Positions 36,963 through 46,169 of a stretch of DNA of 64,000 nucleotides are shown here, one piece after another. The notes beneath the pieces were generated by a model. It was not told the DNA's origin. It saw only the letters and a program-made list of their open reading frames with translations, and ran no database searches. Origin of the DNA: Flavobacterium sp. (GTDB taxonomy: Bacteria; Bacteroidota; Bacteroidia; Flavobacteriales; Flavobacteriaceae); NCBI GenBank assembly GCA_023251135.1, contig JAHEZJ010000025.1:1-64000 (forward strand), in the 5' to 3' direction. The stretch's first letter is position 1, and each line of letters starts with the position of its first letter. A program made the translations under genes and the position numbers.

Positions 36963-38205
36963 AGTTCTTATTCTTAGCTTCGATCCATTTCGACATGTAC
37001 ATCGTGCTTCTATACGCGTGATGCTGCAATAAATTACCCATAAAATTATGCAGACGATGGCTCTTAGAATCCATCAACAATGAGTTGACTACAGCTACTA
37101 ATCCAGCTGAAAATTTATCCTTCAGATAACATTCATTAATAATAGCGACACCTTTTTTCTGAGCCTCTTTCCAAAGACTTTCATCCTGATAAAGTGCAAT
37201 GGCATTTTTAACAAATTCGGATACATCATCGGCTATGAATCCATTCCAGGGTAAGCTGGCATGCATGGCTTCAGCACCAATTGTTGTGGTTACACTAGGT
37301 GTTCCGCATTGCATTGCCTCGAGCAATTTGCCTTTTAAACCGGCTCCAAACCGAATAGGCGCCAGAACAACTCTTGCATTTTTCACAACTTCATTAGCAT
37401 CCTCTGCCCTGCCCATTACATAAAACCCGTTTTTAGGCTGATGCAATTGTACTACTTTTTGTGACGGATAAGCACCGTAAACCTCTAAAACAGCTTCCGG
37501 AAAATCCGTTTTTATCAAAGGCCAGATGGTTTCTTTTAAATACTGAACGGTGTTCCAATTGGGCTCGTGAAAGAAATTCCCAATAAAAACAAACTTTTTC
37601 CTTTCTTCAAAGGAAGGCAATTTCAAAAGAGCAACATCCGACATTGCCTCTACTAAAAAAGGGAGATACAAAAGCAGCTCTTCATTGATTCTGAACATTT
37701 CTTTCAAAACATTCATCTCAAATTCTGAAATAATCAAAGACAAATCGCATCTTAAAATACTGGCGATTTCCCGCTTTGCTACTTCTTCAGAAAACAAATC
37801 AGCGAGTTCAAATTTCCGGCCCTTCTTAAAAGCGTTTTGCCTTGCTGCACGTAAACAATGTAAATCTTCGGTATCGAGAATCCGGATGGCTTCCGGACAA
37901 TTTTCGGTCACACGCCACCCAAATTGTTCCTCGATCATAAAACGATCAAACAATACAACATTTGGATTTAATTCCATCACAAACGCATCAAAACTGGCCG
38001 AATTGAGTTCGATACTTTTTTTATCAACTCCAAACGCAGACAAGTCTACCATAAAATCGCTGTCCAGGGCCGCACTGACGAATGTAATGTCAAATCCATT
38101 ATCCTTAAAAATGGAAATTAACTGCATCATTCTACCTCCGGCAGCAGACGAATTTGGCTCGGGCCAGACAGAACCGATAATTAAAAGTTTACGCACTGGA
38201 TTCAT
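36961..38205 (-). CDS. glycosyltransferase, GT4-like
   Basis: A 414-residue GT-B fold glycosyltransferase. N-terminal motif SVWPEPNSSAAGGRMMQL (~12-29) resembles the acceptor-side glycine loop. The C-terminal half has FIGNFFHEPNW, VYGAYPS, VVLAPIRFGAGLKGKLLEAMQCGTPSV split over a donor-binding region (~300-335), which matches the E-x7-E-like region of GT4 enzymes. No signal peptide or membrane segment is seen. It has no sugar-synthesis neighbours, so its product (cell-surface polysaccharide, glycolipid or protein glycan) cannot be said. It starts ~113 bp from the divergent miaE. Confidence 0.85.
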   Translation of the reverse strand: MNPVRKLLIIGSVWPEPNSSAAGGRMMQLISIFKDNGFDITFVSAALDSDFMVDLSAFGVDKKSIELNSASFDAFVMELNPNVVLFDRFMIEEQFGWRVTENCPEAIRILDTEDLHCLRAARQNAFKKGRKFELADLFSEEVAKREIASILRCDLSLIISEFEMNVLKEMFRINEELLLYLPFLVEAMSDVALLKLPSFEERKKFVFIGNFFHEPNWNTVQYLKETIWPLIKTDFPEAVLEVYGAYPSQKVVQLHQPKNGFYVMGRAEDANEVVKNARVVLAPIRFGAGLKGKLLEAMQCGTPSVTTTIGAEAMHASLPWNGFIADDVSEFVKNAIALYQDESLWKEAQKKGVAIINECYLKDKFSAGLVAVVNSLLMDSKSHRLHNFMGNLLQHHAYRSTMYMSKWIEAKNKN

Positions 38206-38285
38206 TTATATTCATTTCAACCTGCAAAATAATGCTTTTTCGAGCGTATTCGCACGATATTTCCTGTTTTTGGTCGAAAAAAGAC

Positions 38286-38293
38286 TAATTTTG
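38286..38293 (+). promoter_or_regulatory. -7 promoter box upstream of miaE
   Basis: TAATTTTG is an exact TAnnTTTG box, 25 bp before the miaE start. No clear -33 TTG at 17-23 bp is present. Confidence 0.5.
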
Positions 38294-38318
38294 CCAAATA
38301 CAAATTTCGGAAGCAATT

Positions 38319-38900
38319 ATGTTAGGATTAAAATTAGCCACAGACCCCCGCTGGGTCAATATCGTAGAATCAAATATCGAAGAAATTTTGACGGATCATG
38401 CCTGGTGCGAACAAAAAGCCGCTTCAAATGCCATCAGCTTAGTTACTTACAATTCTGAATTGGAAGAACTGGTAACCGAAATGCTTGTGATCGCAAGAGA
38501 AGAACTGGAGCATTTGCAAATGGTGCACGATATCATCAAAAAAAGAGGTTTGACTTTGGGGCGTGAAAGAAAAGATCATTATGTAAATGAACTTTTTAAA
38601 TTCATGAAAAAAGACGGCAGCCGCAGAGATGCTCTTTGCGATCGTCTGTTGTTTTCGGCTATGATTGAAGCCAGAAGCTGCGAGCGTTTTAAAGTACTTT
38701 CAGAAAACATAAAAGACGAAGAACTGGCTAAATTCTACCGTGATTTAATGATTTCTGAAGCCGGACATTACACTACATTTTTAGGTTTTGCAAGAAAATA
38801 TACCGACAATATAGATATCGATAAACGCTGGAAAGAATGGATTGAATTCGAAGGTTCAATTATTACCAACTACGGAAAAAGTGAAACCGTACACGGATAA
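38319..38900 (+). CDS. miaE: tRNA-(ms2io6A)-hydroxylase MiaE
   Basis: A 193-residue non-haem diiron monooxygenase that hydroxylates the isopentenyl group of 2-methylthio-N6-isopentenyl-A37 in tRNA. The four-helix diiron site is visible: Glu in WCEQKAASNA, Glu-x2-His in AREELEHLQMVH, Glu in AMIEARSCERF and Glu-x2-His in ISEAGHYTTF. Length is right for the family. It is followed by an AsmA-like gene after 51 bp on the same strand. Confidence 0.93.
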   Translation: MLGLKLATDPRWVNIVESNIEEILTDHAWCEQKAASNAISLVTYNSELEELVTEMLVIAREELEHLQMVHDIIKKRGLTLGRERKDHYVNELFKFMKKDGSRRDALCDRLLFSAMIEARSCERFKVLSENIKDEELAKFYRDLMISEAGHYTTFLGFARKYTDNIDIDKRWKEWIEFEGSIITNYGKSETVHG

Positions 38901-38951
38901 TAATTCTCAAAATTCGATTTTCATTTTTACCTATAAATACCACAATTTGTT

Positions 38952-41708
38952 ATGTCTGCAAATAAAATAAAGACCATTTTACTAAAAACGGCCAAATACC
39001 TTGGAATTACTTTTGTTGTCATTATAGGATTACTGTTCCTTACGCCCATTATTTTTGAAGATACAATTAAGGAACAAATTAAAAAAACCGCCAACGAGAA
39101 ACTAAGCGCAGAACTCAACTATTCTGATGTTTCGGTTTCGTTTTTTCAACATTTCCCCTCTCTGACTCTAACCTTAAGCGACTTAAACCTTAACGGCTCA
39201 GCTCCTTATAAGAACGAAAAATTTATTACCGCAAAGGAAGTTTCATTTGGTATAAATGTAGCCAGTCTGGTTTTTAGCAAAGAGGTAAAAATCGATCAGA
39301 TTTATTTGTCTGATTCTTTTATCAATGTAAAGGTAAACGAAGAAGGAGAAGCCAATTACAACATTTATAAAGGATCTTCGCAGGATTCAAATCCTAAGGA
39401 CAGTACCGAAACCGCCTTAAAACTGGAACGAATTGAGATTTTAAACAGTAAGATTGTTTACGACGACAAATCGACGAAAATACATTTTGACGCTTTCGGA
39501 TTTGACTATTTAGGAAAAGGAGATTTAAACAAAGCCGTTTTCGATTTATATTCGAAAGCAAAAATTGAAAAGTTAAATATCGTTTATGAAAATGAACCTT
39601 ATTTGATGAACAAAAAGGTAAATGCTGATCTGATCACAAAAGTCAACGTCAACTCCCTGTCCTTTTATTTCCAACAAAATAACCTTAAAATAAACGACCT
39701 TATTGTTGACTTTATTGGGAAATTCAACTTCCTGAAAGACGGATACAATATGGATTTTGTGATAAAATCAGACAACAGTGATTTACACGATGTTTTTACC
39801 GCCTTCCCTCCAAAATACATTACCTGGCTGTCTAAAACAGAATTGAAAGGAAATACCAATCTGCTTTTAACTTTAAAAGGAGACTATATTGCCGCACAAA
39901 ATATTGCACCGGATCTTAATATGGATGTGAAAATAGACAGCGGATTTGTTAATTACAACAAAAGCGCTTTCCCGGTTTCGAATCTGAATTTAGAGATTAA
40001 AACAAAAGTCCCGTCATTAAATCCGGACCTGCTTATTGTTGATGCCAAAAACCTGTCTTTAAACATCAAACAGGATTATTTAAAAACGAAATTCAATGTT
40101 AAAGGTGTAAAAACACCGGATATCAACGCCGATTTTAAAGCCAAAATTGACCTTGGAAAATTAATGCAGGCACTTGGGATTCCAAACATCGTACTAAAAG
40201 GAAACCTCGCAGGAGATGTAAAAGCAAATGGTAAATTTGATTTAAAAAACAAACTTCTTCCAGTTACCAATGGTGTCATTGATTTGGAAAACGGTTATTT
40301 AAAAACGCCTTACTATCCAAATCCAATCACAGACATCACCATCAAATCTAAGGTTGAGAATCAAAAAGGAACTTTTGGCGACTTAAAAATAAAACTAAAA
40401 CCCGCTCAATTTACCTTTGAAGGAAAGCCGGTTTTTGTAGAAGCTGATCTTAGTAATTTTAATGATTTAGCTTATGATATCAAAGCAAAAGGAGAACTGG
40501 ATGTCAACAAAATCTATAAAGTTTTCTCTCAAAAAGGACTAGACTTAGACGGTTTCGTAAAAGCTGATCTGGTTTTAAAAGGCAAACAAAGCGATGCCGA
40601 AAAAGGAAATTACCGCAAGCTGCACAATAAAGGAACTCTTGAACTTAGAAATATTGGCATTACCTCTGAGTATCTTCCGAAGAAATTCATCATCAAAGAA
40701 GGTATTTTTAAGATCAATCAGGATAAAATGTCTTTCAATAACTTTTTGGCAGCCTACGGCCAATCTGACTTTAGGTTAAATGGTTATTTACAGAACGTTT
40801 TTAATTATGCAACGACCAATACCGGCGTCTTAAAAGGTTCTTTCAAATCGACATCACGCTATATTAATGTGGATGAATTTATGTCGGCTACTCCGACAAC
40901 TACTTCGGTTACCGAAGCCAAAACAGAAACTCAGCCTCAAAAGCAAACGGCACAAACAGGAGTTATTATTATTCCTGCCAATTTAAATCTGCAATTTACG
41001 GCGAATGCCCAAAAAGTGAGTTTCGACAAATTGAATCTTTTAAATGCGGTTGGAAATTTAAGCATGAACAAAGGCAAACTGAACATGCAGAATACCGGTT
41101 TTAATTTAATTGGATGCGACGTGAGCATGAATGCCAATTATCAGGCGATAACCCCTAAAAAAGCCAATTTTGATTACGCGATTAAAGCCTCTGATTTTGA
41201 CATTAAAAGGGCCTACAACGAAATTGAAGTTTTTAGAAAAATGGCGAGCGCTGCCGAAAAAGCACAAGGAATTGTTTCTTTAGACTACCAGTTAAAAGGC
41301 CGCTTAAACAGCAATATGGAGCCGGTTTATCCGTCGCTTGCCGGTGGAGGAACTCTTTCGATAAAAGATGTGAAAGTTAGGGGATTGAAAATGTTTAGTG
41401 CGGTAAGCAAACAAACCAATACGGAATCGATAAAAAACCCGGATCTTTCAAAAGTAGACATTAAAACTACGATCAAAAACAATATCATGACCGTAGAACG
41501 CTTTAAGTTTAAGTTTGCAGGCTTCCGACCAAGAATCGAAGGTACAACAAGTTTAGACGGAAAACTGAACTTAAAAATGCGTTTAGGCCTTCCTCCTTTA
41601 GGAATCTTTGGAATTCCGCTGACCATTACCGGAACTCAGGACAATCCAAAAATAAAAGTGGGAAGAAAATCTCAAAATTTAGAGGAAACAAAAGATACTG
41701 AGGAATAA
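38952..41708 (+). CDS. AsmA-family envelope protein
   Basis: A 918-residue AsmA/YhdP-type protein, members of which form long beta-groove bridges that carry phospholipids between membranes (family knowledge). A short cytosolic N terminus is followed by one membrane helix (~13-34, YLGITFVVIIGLLFLTPIIF) and a long periplasmic beta-rich body. The AsmA N-terminal region is at ~45-200. A Thr/Gln-rich low-complexity spacer (~650-675) precedes the C-terminal AsmA_2-type domain (~700-905). It ends in a charged tail. It could be cotranscribed with miaE. Specific substrate is unknown. Confidence 0.85.
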   Translation: MSANKIKTILLKTAKYLGITFVVIIGLLFLTPIIFEDTIKEQIKKTANEKLSAELNYSDVSVSFFQHFPSLTLTLSDLNLNGSAPYKNEKFITAKEVSFGINVASLVFSKEVKIDQIYLSDSFINVKVNEEGEANYNIYKGSSQDSNPKDSTETALKLERIEILNSKIVYDDKSTKIHFDAFGFDYLGKGDLNKAVFDLYSKAKIEKLNIVYENEPYLMNKKVNADLITKVNVNSLSFYFQQNNLKINDLIVDFIGKFNFLKDGYNMDFVIKSDNSDLHDVFTAFPPKYITWLSKTELKGNTNLLLTLKGDYIAAQNIAPDLNMDVKIDSGFVNYNKSAFPVSNLNLEIKTKVPSLNPDLLIVDAKNLSLNIKQDYLKTKFNVKGVKTPDINADFKAKIDLGKLMQALGIPNIVLKGNLAGDVKANGKFDLKNKLLPVTNGVIDLENGYLKTPYYPNPITDITIKSKVENQKGTFGDLKIKLKPAQFTFEGKPVFVEADLSNFNDLAYDIKAKGELDVNKIYKVFSQKGLDLDGFVKADLVLKGKQSDAEKGNYRKLHNKGTLELRNIGITSEYLPKKFIIKEGIFKINQDKMSFNNFLAAYGQSDFRLNGYLQNVFNYATTNTGVLKGSFKSTSRYINVDEFMSATPTTTSVTEAKTETQPQKQTAQTGVIIIPANLNLQFTANAQKVSFDKLNLLNAVGNLSMNKGKLNMQNTGFNLIGCDVSMNANYQAITPKKANFDYAIKASDFDIKRAYNEIEVFRKMASAAEKAQGIVSLDYQLKGRLNSNMEPVYPSLAGGGTLSIKDVKVRGLKMFSAVSKQTNTESIKNPDLSKVDIKTTIKNNIMTVERFKFKFAGFRPRIEGTTSLDGKLNLKMRLGLPPLGIFGIPLTITGTQDNPKIKVGRKSQNLEETKDTEE

Positions 41709-41714
41709 ATCCTG

Positions 41715-41746
41715 AAAACCTGTTCATTATGGACAGGTTTTTTTAT
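41715..41746 (+). terminator. terminator after the AsmA-like gene
   Basis: AAAACCTGTTC (41715-41725) pairs with GGACAGGTTTT (41731-41741) with one G-T wobble, followed by T. It starts 6 bp after the stop. Confidence 0.88.
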
Positions 41747-41765
41747 TTAAATCAAATTATATTTA

Positions 41766-41773
41766 TAGTTTTG
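41766..41773 (+). promoter_or_regulatory. -7 promoter box upstream of the AraC-type gene
   Basis: TAGTTTTG is an exact TAnnTTTG box 20 bp upstream of the start at 41794. The -33 position is T-rich without a clear TTG. Confidence 0.5.
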
Positions 41774-41793
41774 AACAGCAATGCAACTTACTC

Positions 41794-42606
41794 ATGAAAC
41801 AATCAAAAAGAGGGGAGTTTTACGGCCAGACAAACAAAACGATTTCTCTCGAAGGAATAACGTTAACAGATACCGTATATACACATCCTAAAGTAGATTG
41901 GCATTATCACGAGCATGCTTACTTTACCTTTATCCTGCAGGGAAATGTAATTGAAGGAAATAAAAAAGAAGTTTACAATTGCGCCCCCGGAAGTCTCCTT
42001 TTTCACAACTGGCAGGAACCACACTACAACATTAAACCGGAAGGTTTCACAAGAGGTTTTCACCTCGAAATCGAAAAGAAATGGTTTGATACCCTGACCA
42101 TGAACAGCGACAACCTACAAGGAAGCGCGACCATCCTGAACCCCGACATCAAACTTTTGATGTATAAAATTTTCAGAGCTACTAAGGTTGACGACTTTCA
42201 TTTTGACCTGCCCACCCAAACGCTATTGATCGAGATTTTATCAAAACTAAATGGCGATTTTCAGTCTGTCTTACATAAAAATCCCAAATGGGTTACAATG
42301 ATTGATGAAATTCTTCACGATCAGCTTACCGAAACCATGACACTCGATTATTTGTCGAAAACATTAGGCATACACCCTATCCACCTTTCAAGAGATTTTT
42401 CAAAGTATTTTCATTGTAACTTAGGAGAATACATCCGAAAATTAAAAGTAGAAAAAGCACTATCACTCATCGCGTTACAAAACAAATCGCTAACCGAAAT
42501 CGCCTACGAATGCGGTTTCTCCGACCAAAGTCATCTCACCCGGTCCTTCAGAGAAATAAACGGCCTAAATCCGTCAGCGCATAAAAAATTACTTTTCAAA
42601 AAATAA
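41794..42606 (+). CDS. AraC-family transcriptional regulator with cupin sensor
   Basis: A 270-residue regulator. The N-terminal cupin-like sensor (~20-110) has WHYHEHAYFTFILQG and CAPGSLLFHNWQEPH, typical of AraC ligand pockets. The C-terminal double HTH (~170-268) has TLDYLSKTLGIHPIHLSRDF and LTEIAYECGFSDQSHLTRSFRE. The serine hydrolase gene 76 bp downstream has its own -7 box and may be the target. The ligand is unknown. Confidence 0.92.
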   Translation: MKQSKRGEFYGQTNKTISLEGITLTDTVYTHPKVDWHYHEHAYFTFILQGNVIEGNKKEVYNCAPGSLLFHNWQEPHYNIKPEGFTRGFHLEIEKKWFDTLTMNSDNLQGSATILNPDIKLLMYKIFRATKVDDFHFDLPTQTLLIEILSKLNGDFQSVLHKNPKWVTMIDEILHDQLTETMTLDYLSKTLGIHPIHLSRDFSKYFHCNLGEYIRKLKVEKALSLIALQNKSLTEIAYECGFSDQSHLTRSFREINGLNPSAHKKLLFKK

Positions 42607-42649
42607 GTCAAATGTTAATCCTGTACAATTTTTACAATTTGCTGCAGCG

Positions 42650-42657
42650 TAGATTTG
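42650..42657 (+). promoter_or_regulatory. -7 promoter box upstream of the serine hydrolase gene
   Basis: TAGATTTG is an exact TAnnTTTG box 25 bp before the ATG at 42683. A TTT at 42628-42631 sits where the -33 element should be. Confidence 0.5.
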
Positions 42658-42682
42658 CCTTTCAATCTTTATAATCAATCAA

Positions 42683-44344
42683 ATGATAAAACACTTTTTT
42701 TTACTTGCCCTGCTATTTTGTAATAGTATAATTTCGGCACAAAACAGTGACCTGCTCCAAACGGACGGAATTACAACTGAACTGCACAAAAATAATGTGG
42801 GTAAAGTTACTTTTATGAAAGGCAACATTCCACTGGATCAGTATAAAGAAACTGATTTTCTGAAATCCTTTGAACTAACTTATAAATCCGATCTGAACAT
42901 CAGGGTTTTTATGAACAACTCTGTTACAAATTACCTGCATCAATTGAATCCGGAATTACCCGCAGATCAACTTTTAACGACAGGAAACCTTCAATTTGCC
43001 TTTTACATCGACAATAAACTTCTTTATACCGAAAACCTTAATTACGGATGCAGTTTTGGATCGGCAGGCAGCAAAGACACTTCAACAACCTTCAGGGTTC
43101 CTTTAACGAGTTCCAAAAAAGAAGACTGGTGGTCTATTTACCTGTGGGAACGATTTAAAGTGAATGGCGGAGAGAATGCACTAACCAATGGCAAGCATAA
43201 ACTGAAAATTGAAATTCGTCCTTATCAAACGAATCAAAATGGTTCAGTCAAAACGGGAGATTTAATTGCAAAAGGAGAAATTCAGCTGATCTTAAAAGCA
43301 CCCAAACTAACCGCCAAACAAATCGAAATTCAACCCATTCAGCCCAACAGCGGCTGGGAAGTCTCAAACTTTGCTTTTGACAAAAAGAAAATTGAACAAC
43401 TCAACACAGCTATTGCCAGCTACAATTTGAAGGAAATCACCAGTGTGGTTGTCATTTACGATAAAAAACTGCTGCTTGAAGAATATTTTAATGAAGCCGA
43501 CAGAAACACTTTACACGATACCCGATCGGCAGGGAAATCTTTTGCCTCAACCCTAGCAGGAATTGCCATAAACGACGGTTATCTTAAAAATGAAAATCAA
43601 ACGCTGAACCAATTCTACGATTTAAAGAACTATGCCAACTATGAGTCTAAAAAAGACAGCGTAAAAATAAAGGACTTACTCTCCATGAGCTCCGCCTTTG
43701 AGGGTTCTGATCAAAATAGCGATTCTCCCGGGAACGAAGAGAACATGTACCCTACAGACAATTGGGTAAAATTTACTTTAGACTTACCGATGGACAAATC
43801 TAAAACCAATGGCGGTCAATGGGATTATTTTACGGCCGGTGTCGTTTTAATGGGTGACATCATTCATAAATCAGTTCCCGGAGGATTGGAAAAATATGCC
43901 GATGAGAAGCTTTTTAAACCCCTAAACATAACGCATTACCAATGGCAGTACACTCCGCAGAAAGTAGCCAATACAGCCGGAAGTATGCAAATGACGGCAT
44001 TGGATTATGCCAAATATGCCCAATTGTATCAAAATAATGGCCTTTGGAATGGTAAACAAATTTTAACGACTGATTGGGTTCAAAAAACCCTAAGCCACCA
44101 GTTTCAGATTCCCGAAAGAGAAAACGAATACTACGGTTATCTGTTTTGGAACAAAACTTTTACTTTTAAAAACACTCCTTACGAAACCTATTACTGTGCC
44201 GGAAATGGTGGAAATGAGTTTATGATTTTCAAAAATATTCCGCTTGTCGTAATCATTACTTCAAAAGCCTACAACAAACCTTATGGGCATGCACAAGCTG
44301 AAAAAATTGTACAGGACTATATACTTCCATCACTATTAAAATAA
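42683..44344 (+). CDS. serine hydrolase, class C beta-lactamase-like
   Basis: A 553-residue secreted protein with a signal peptide (LALLFCNSIISAQ). Residues ~20-220 are a beta-rich domain of unknown type (TTFRVPLTSS, LKIEIRPYQT). The beta-lactamase/DD-peptidase-like domain is ~245-550, with an SxxK motif in DTRSAGKSFAS as the nucleophile and general base. A second motif is near QWDYFTAGVV and a third may be GNGGNEFM; the typical YxN is not exact. Possible esterase, DD-peptidase or peptidase activity cannot be separated by eye. It lies after the AraC gene on the same strand. Confidence 0.85.
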   Translation: MIKHFFLLALLFCNSIISAQNSDLLQTDGITTELHKNNVGKVTFMKGNIPLDQYKETDFLKSFELTYKSDLNIRVFMNNSVTNYLHQLNPELPADQLLTTGNLQFAFYIDNKLLYTENLNYGCSFGSAGSKDTSTTFRVPLTSSKKEDWWSIYLWERFKVNGGENALTNGKHKLKIEIRPYQTNQNGSVKTGDLIAKGEIQLILKAPKLTAKQIEIQPIQPNSGWEVSNFAFDKKKIEQLNTAIASYNLKEITSVVVIYDKKLLLEEYFNEADRNTLHDTRSAGKSFASTLAGIAINDGYLKNENQTLNQFYDLKNYANYESKKDSVKIKDLLSMSSAFEGSDQNSDSPGNEENMYPTDNWVKFTLDLPMDKSKTNGGQWDYFTAGVVLMGDIIHKSVPGGLEKYADEKLFKPLNITHYQWQYTPQKVANTAGSMQMTALDYAKYAQLYQNNGLWNGKQILTTDWVQKTLSHQFQIPERENEYYGYLFWNKTFTFKNTPYETYYCAGNGGNEFMIFKNIPLVVIITSKAYNKPYGHAQAEKIVQDYILPSLLK

Positions 44345-44389
44345 AAGTCAGGATCAGGTTCCAAAAGGTATTCACTTTACTGTAAAGCG

Positions 44390-44424
44390 CATTAGAGATG
44401 GCTATTCTTTTGCGATCTCTAATG
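44390..44424. other. inverted repeat between convergent genes
   Basis: CATTAGAGAT (44390-44399) and ATCTCTAATG (44415-44424) form a perfect 10-bp stem with a 15-nt loop. No clean T run follows on either strand. It may be a weak shared terminator for the two convergent genes. Confidence 0.45.
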
Positions 44425-44486
44425 GCTTTGCATTTTCAACAAAAGATTTAACGTACAGGATTTTATAGCATTAAATTAGTCCCTTA

Positions 44487-45776
44487 CTAAACAGACAATG
44501 TTCCGGAAACATATAAAATGCCTTTTGCCAACAACCACAATAAGGCCGCCATGCCTAAAAATCCCCAAGTCCAGTTGCTGCTTCTTTTCCAACTAAAGAA
44601 AAATGTCGGGATTTCCCAATATTTAATCACGATAAAAGTACTTACGCCAATTAATGAAACCCAAATCATCTCGGCAGAATGAATGTGAAAACTATAAAAC
44701 AAAACCGAGGCAAAAAAGAGCGTCGTCACAAATTGTAAATAATAGTAATTCTTATAATTGCGTTTGTAATTATCCTTAAGCGACAACAGTAAAAACGATA
44801 CAATTAGCAAGCTTGTCAAAGCGGTTATTACATATGAAAAAATTGCATTGTACTGCCAAATAAGAAAAGCATCTATGATTAGCGCCAAAACCACACAAGC
44901 CGCGAGCGAGTAAACGCTTCTTTCAATATAAGTCTCTTTCTCTTTATAAGGTATCAGAATTGGGTACATATATTTCTCTAAAATTCGCCAAAAAGGCAAA
45001 GCACAAATAGCCGCCATTGCAGCAATCACAATTTCATAATTATACACCGTGTCCGCCGGAACTTTATACAAGAGATAAAACAGCGCCACAGTAACGATGA
45101 TAGCAGGCAGGCAAATTGTTTTTACAGTTTCCCACTTATCATTTCCCCAGAAATTATTCTTTATTTCAAAAATATATTTCTGTACCAAATATTTACGGGT
45201 AAAAATTGCTGTTGACTGGCTCCATAGCAAAAACAAACCAGTATGAATTACTATAGTCCGCAATGTCATTTCTTCTATAAAACACCCCCAAACAACGCAG
45301 GCAGCCCCTACTAACAACAATTCGTACGTTAATAAAATTGCCGAGAATAAAAGTCTGAATAAGGGCGCAAACTGATTGATCAGGATACCGATCAGTGAAT
45401 TCCAATAATTACGCAACAAACCTATTATCGAACATATTGCAATAAATGCCGAGAGATACAACATCCAATTGGTCAGCGATTGTGTTTGCATCCATAATTG
45501 AACTGCAGAATTTTTTACAGGAGTATAGACTATATGAGAGTTGGCGTAAATTTCATTCGCTAATTGATTTCTTATCGTATCGTTTAGGCCAGAAAATTGT
45601 TTTTTCTGCTTTTGCCAATAAACAGTAGCATCAGAACCACTTTTTTGCAAAACGGCAAACTCGTATAAAATCTTTTTTTGAGCATCGGTCAATGATGCAA
45701 CTTGCTCGGCAGAATGAATTTCTTTTGCAAACAGGCTTGTACAGAAAAGAAACAGGAGGAAAACTATTTTATTCAA
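44487..45776 (-). CDS. polytopic membrane protein of unknown function
   Basis: A 429-residue membrane protein with a TTG start at 45774-45776. An in-frame stop lies just upstream and the signal peptide (MNKIVFLLFLFCTSLFA) begins at this codon, so no ATG fits. After the signal there is a ~90-residue periplasmic helical segment (SLTDAQKKILYEF, YWQKQKKQFSGLND). About nine or ten membrane helices follow, first at ~110-130 (WMLYLSAFIAICSIIGLL). The layout recalls the membrane part of mechanosensitive-channel-like proteins but I see no MscS signature. It has an exact -7 box 23 bp upstream and follows the rpmA terminator. No function is assigned. Confidence 0.75.
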   Translation of the reverse strand: MNKIVFLLFLFCTSLFAKEIHSAEQVASLTDAQKKILYEFAVLQKSGSDATVYWQKQKKQFSGLNDTIRNQLANEIYANSHIVYTPVKNSAVQLWMQTQSLTNWMLYLSAFIAICSIIGLLRNYWNSLIGILINQFAPLFRLLFSAILLTYELLLVGAACVVWGCFIEEMTLRTIVIHTGLFLLWSQSTAIFTRKYLVQKYIFEIKNNFWGNDKWETVKTICLPAIIVTVALFYLLYKVPADTVYNYEIVIAAMAAICALPFWRILEKYMYPILIPYKEKETYIERSVYSLAACVVLALIIDAFLIWQYNAIFSYVITALTSLLIVSFLLLSLKDNYKRNYKNYYYLQFVTTLFFASVLFYSFHIHSAEMIWVSLIGVSTFIVIKYWEIPTFFFSWKRSSNWTWGFLGMAALLWLLAKGILYVSGTLSV

Positions 45777-45798
45777 AATTTGGATAGATTAATCCTTT

Positions 45799-45806
45799 CA
45801 AAAATA
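45799..45806 (-). promoter_or_regulatory. -7 promoter box for the membrane protein gene
   Basis: On the minus strand this reads TATTTTTG, exact for TAnnTTTG, and is followed by AAGGATTAATC and the TTG start at 45776. This supports the unusual start codon. Confidence 0.5.
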
Positions 45807-45832
45807 CAAATAATAAGTATTGGATATAAAGC

Positions 45833-45866
45833 AAAAAACCCGTTCACCAAAGATGAACGGGTTTTG
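45833..45866 (-). terminator. terminator after rpmA
   Basis: AAAACCCGTTCA (45835-45846) pairs perfectly with TGAACGGGTTTT (45854-45865). On the minus strand a T run follows. It lies 20 bp after the rpmA stop. Confidence 0.9.
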
Positions 45867-45884
45867 TAATAAGTAGTCTAATGC

Positions 45885-46145
45885 TTATGCTTCGAATGGA
45901 AGGATAGATACATAAGATTTGTTATCTTTTTTCTTTTGGAACTTAACAACTCCATCTACTCTTGCGTGTAGTGTGTGATCTTTACTGATGTAAACGTTTT
46001 CACCTGGATTATGTTTTGAACCTCTTTGTCTAACGATGATGTTCCCAGCAATAGCAGCTTGACCACCAAAAATCTTAACGCCTAGACGTTTTGATTCTGA
46101 TTCTCTACCATTCTTCGAACTACCGACACCTTTCTTGTGAGCCAT
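45885..46145 (-). CDS. rpmA: 50S ribosomal protein bL27
   Basis: An 86-residue ribosomal protein near the peptidyl-transferase centre. The N terminus [20 protein letters not shown] and [13 protein letters not shown] are the family signature. The N terminus starts directly with AHKKG, so no cleavable extension of the Firmicutes type is present. It follows rplU by 24 bp, the usual L21-L27 pair. Confidence 0.98.
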   Translation of the reverse strand: MAHKKGVGSSKNGRESESKRLGVKIFGGQAAIAGNIIVRQRGSKHNPGENVYISKDHTLHARVDGVVKFQKKKDNKSYVSILPFEA

Positions 46146-46169
46146 GACGTATGAGTTTAAATATTGTTA

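Noticed and set aside
37685..38458. 257-residue plus-strand ORF over the glycosyltransferase and miaE starts
   Set aside because: It overlaps two well-supported genes, one on each strand, and shows no domain or signal.
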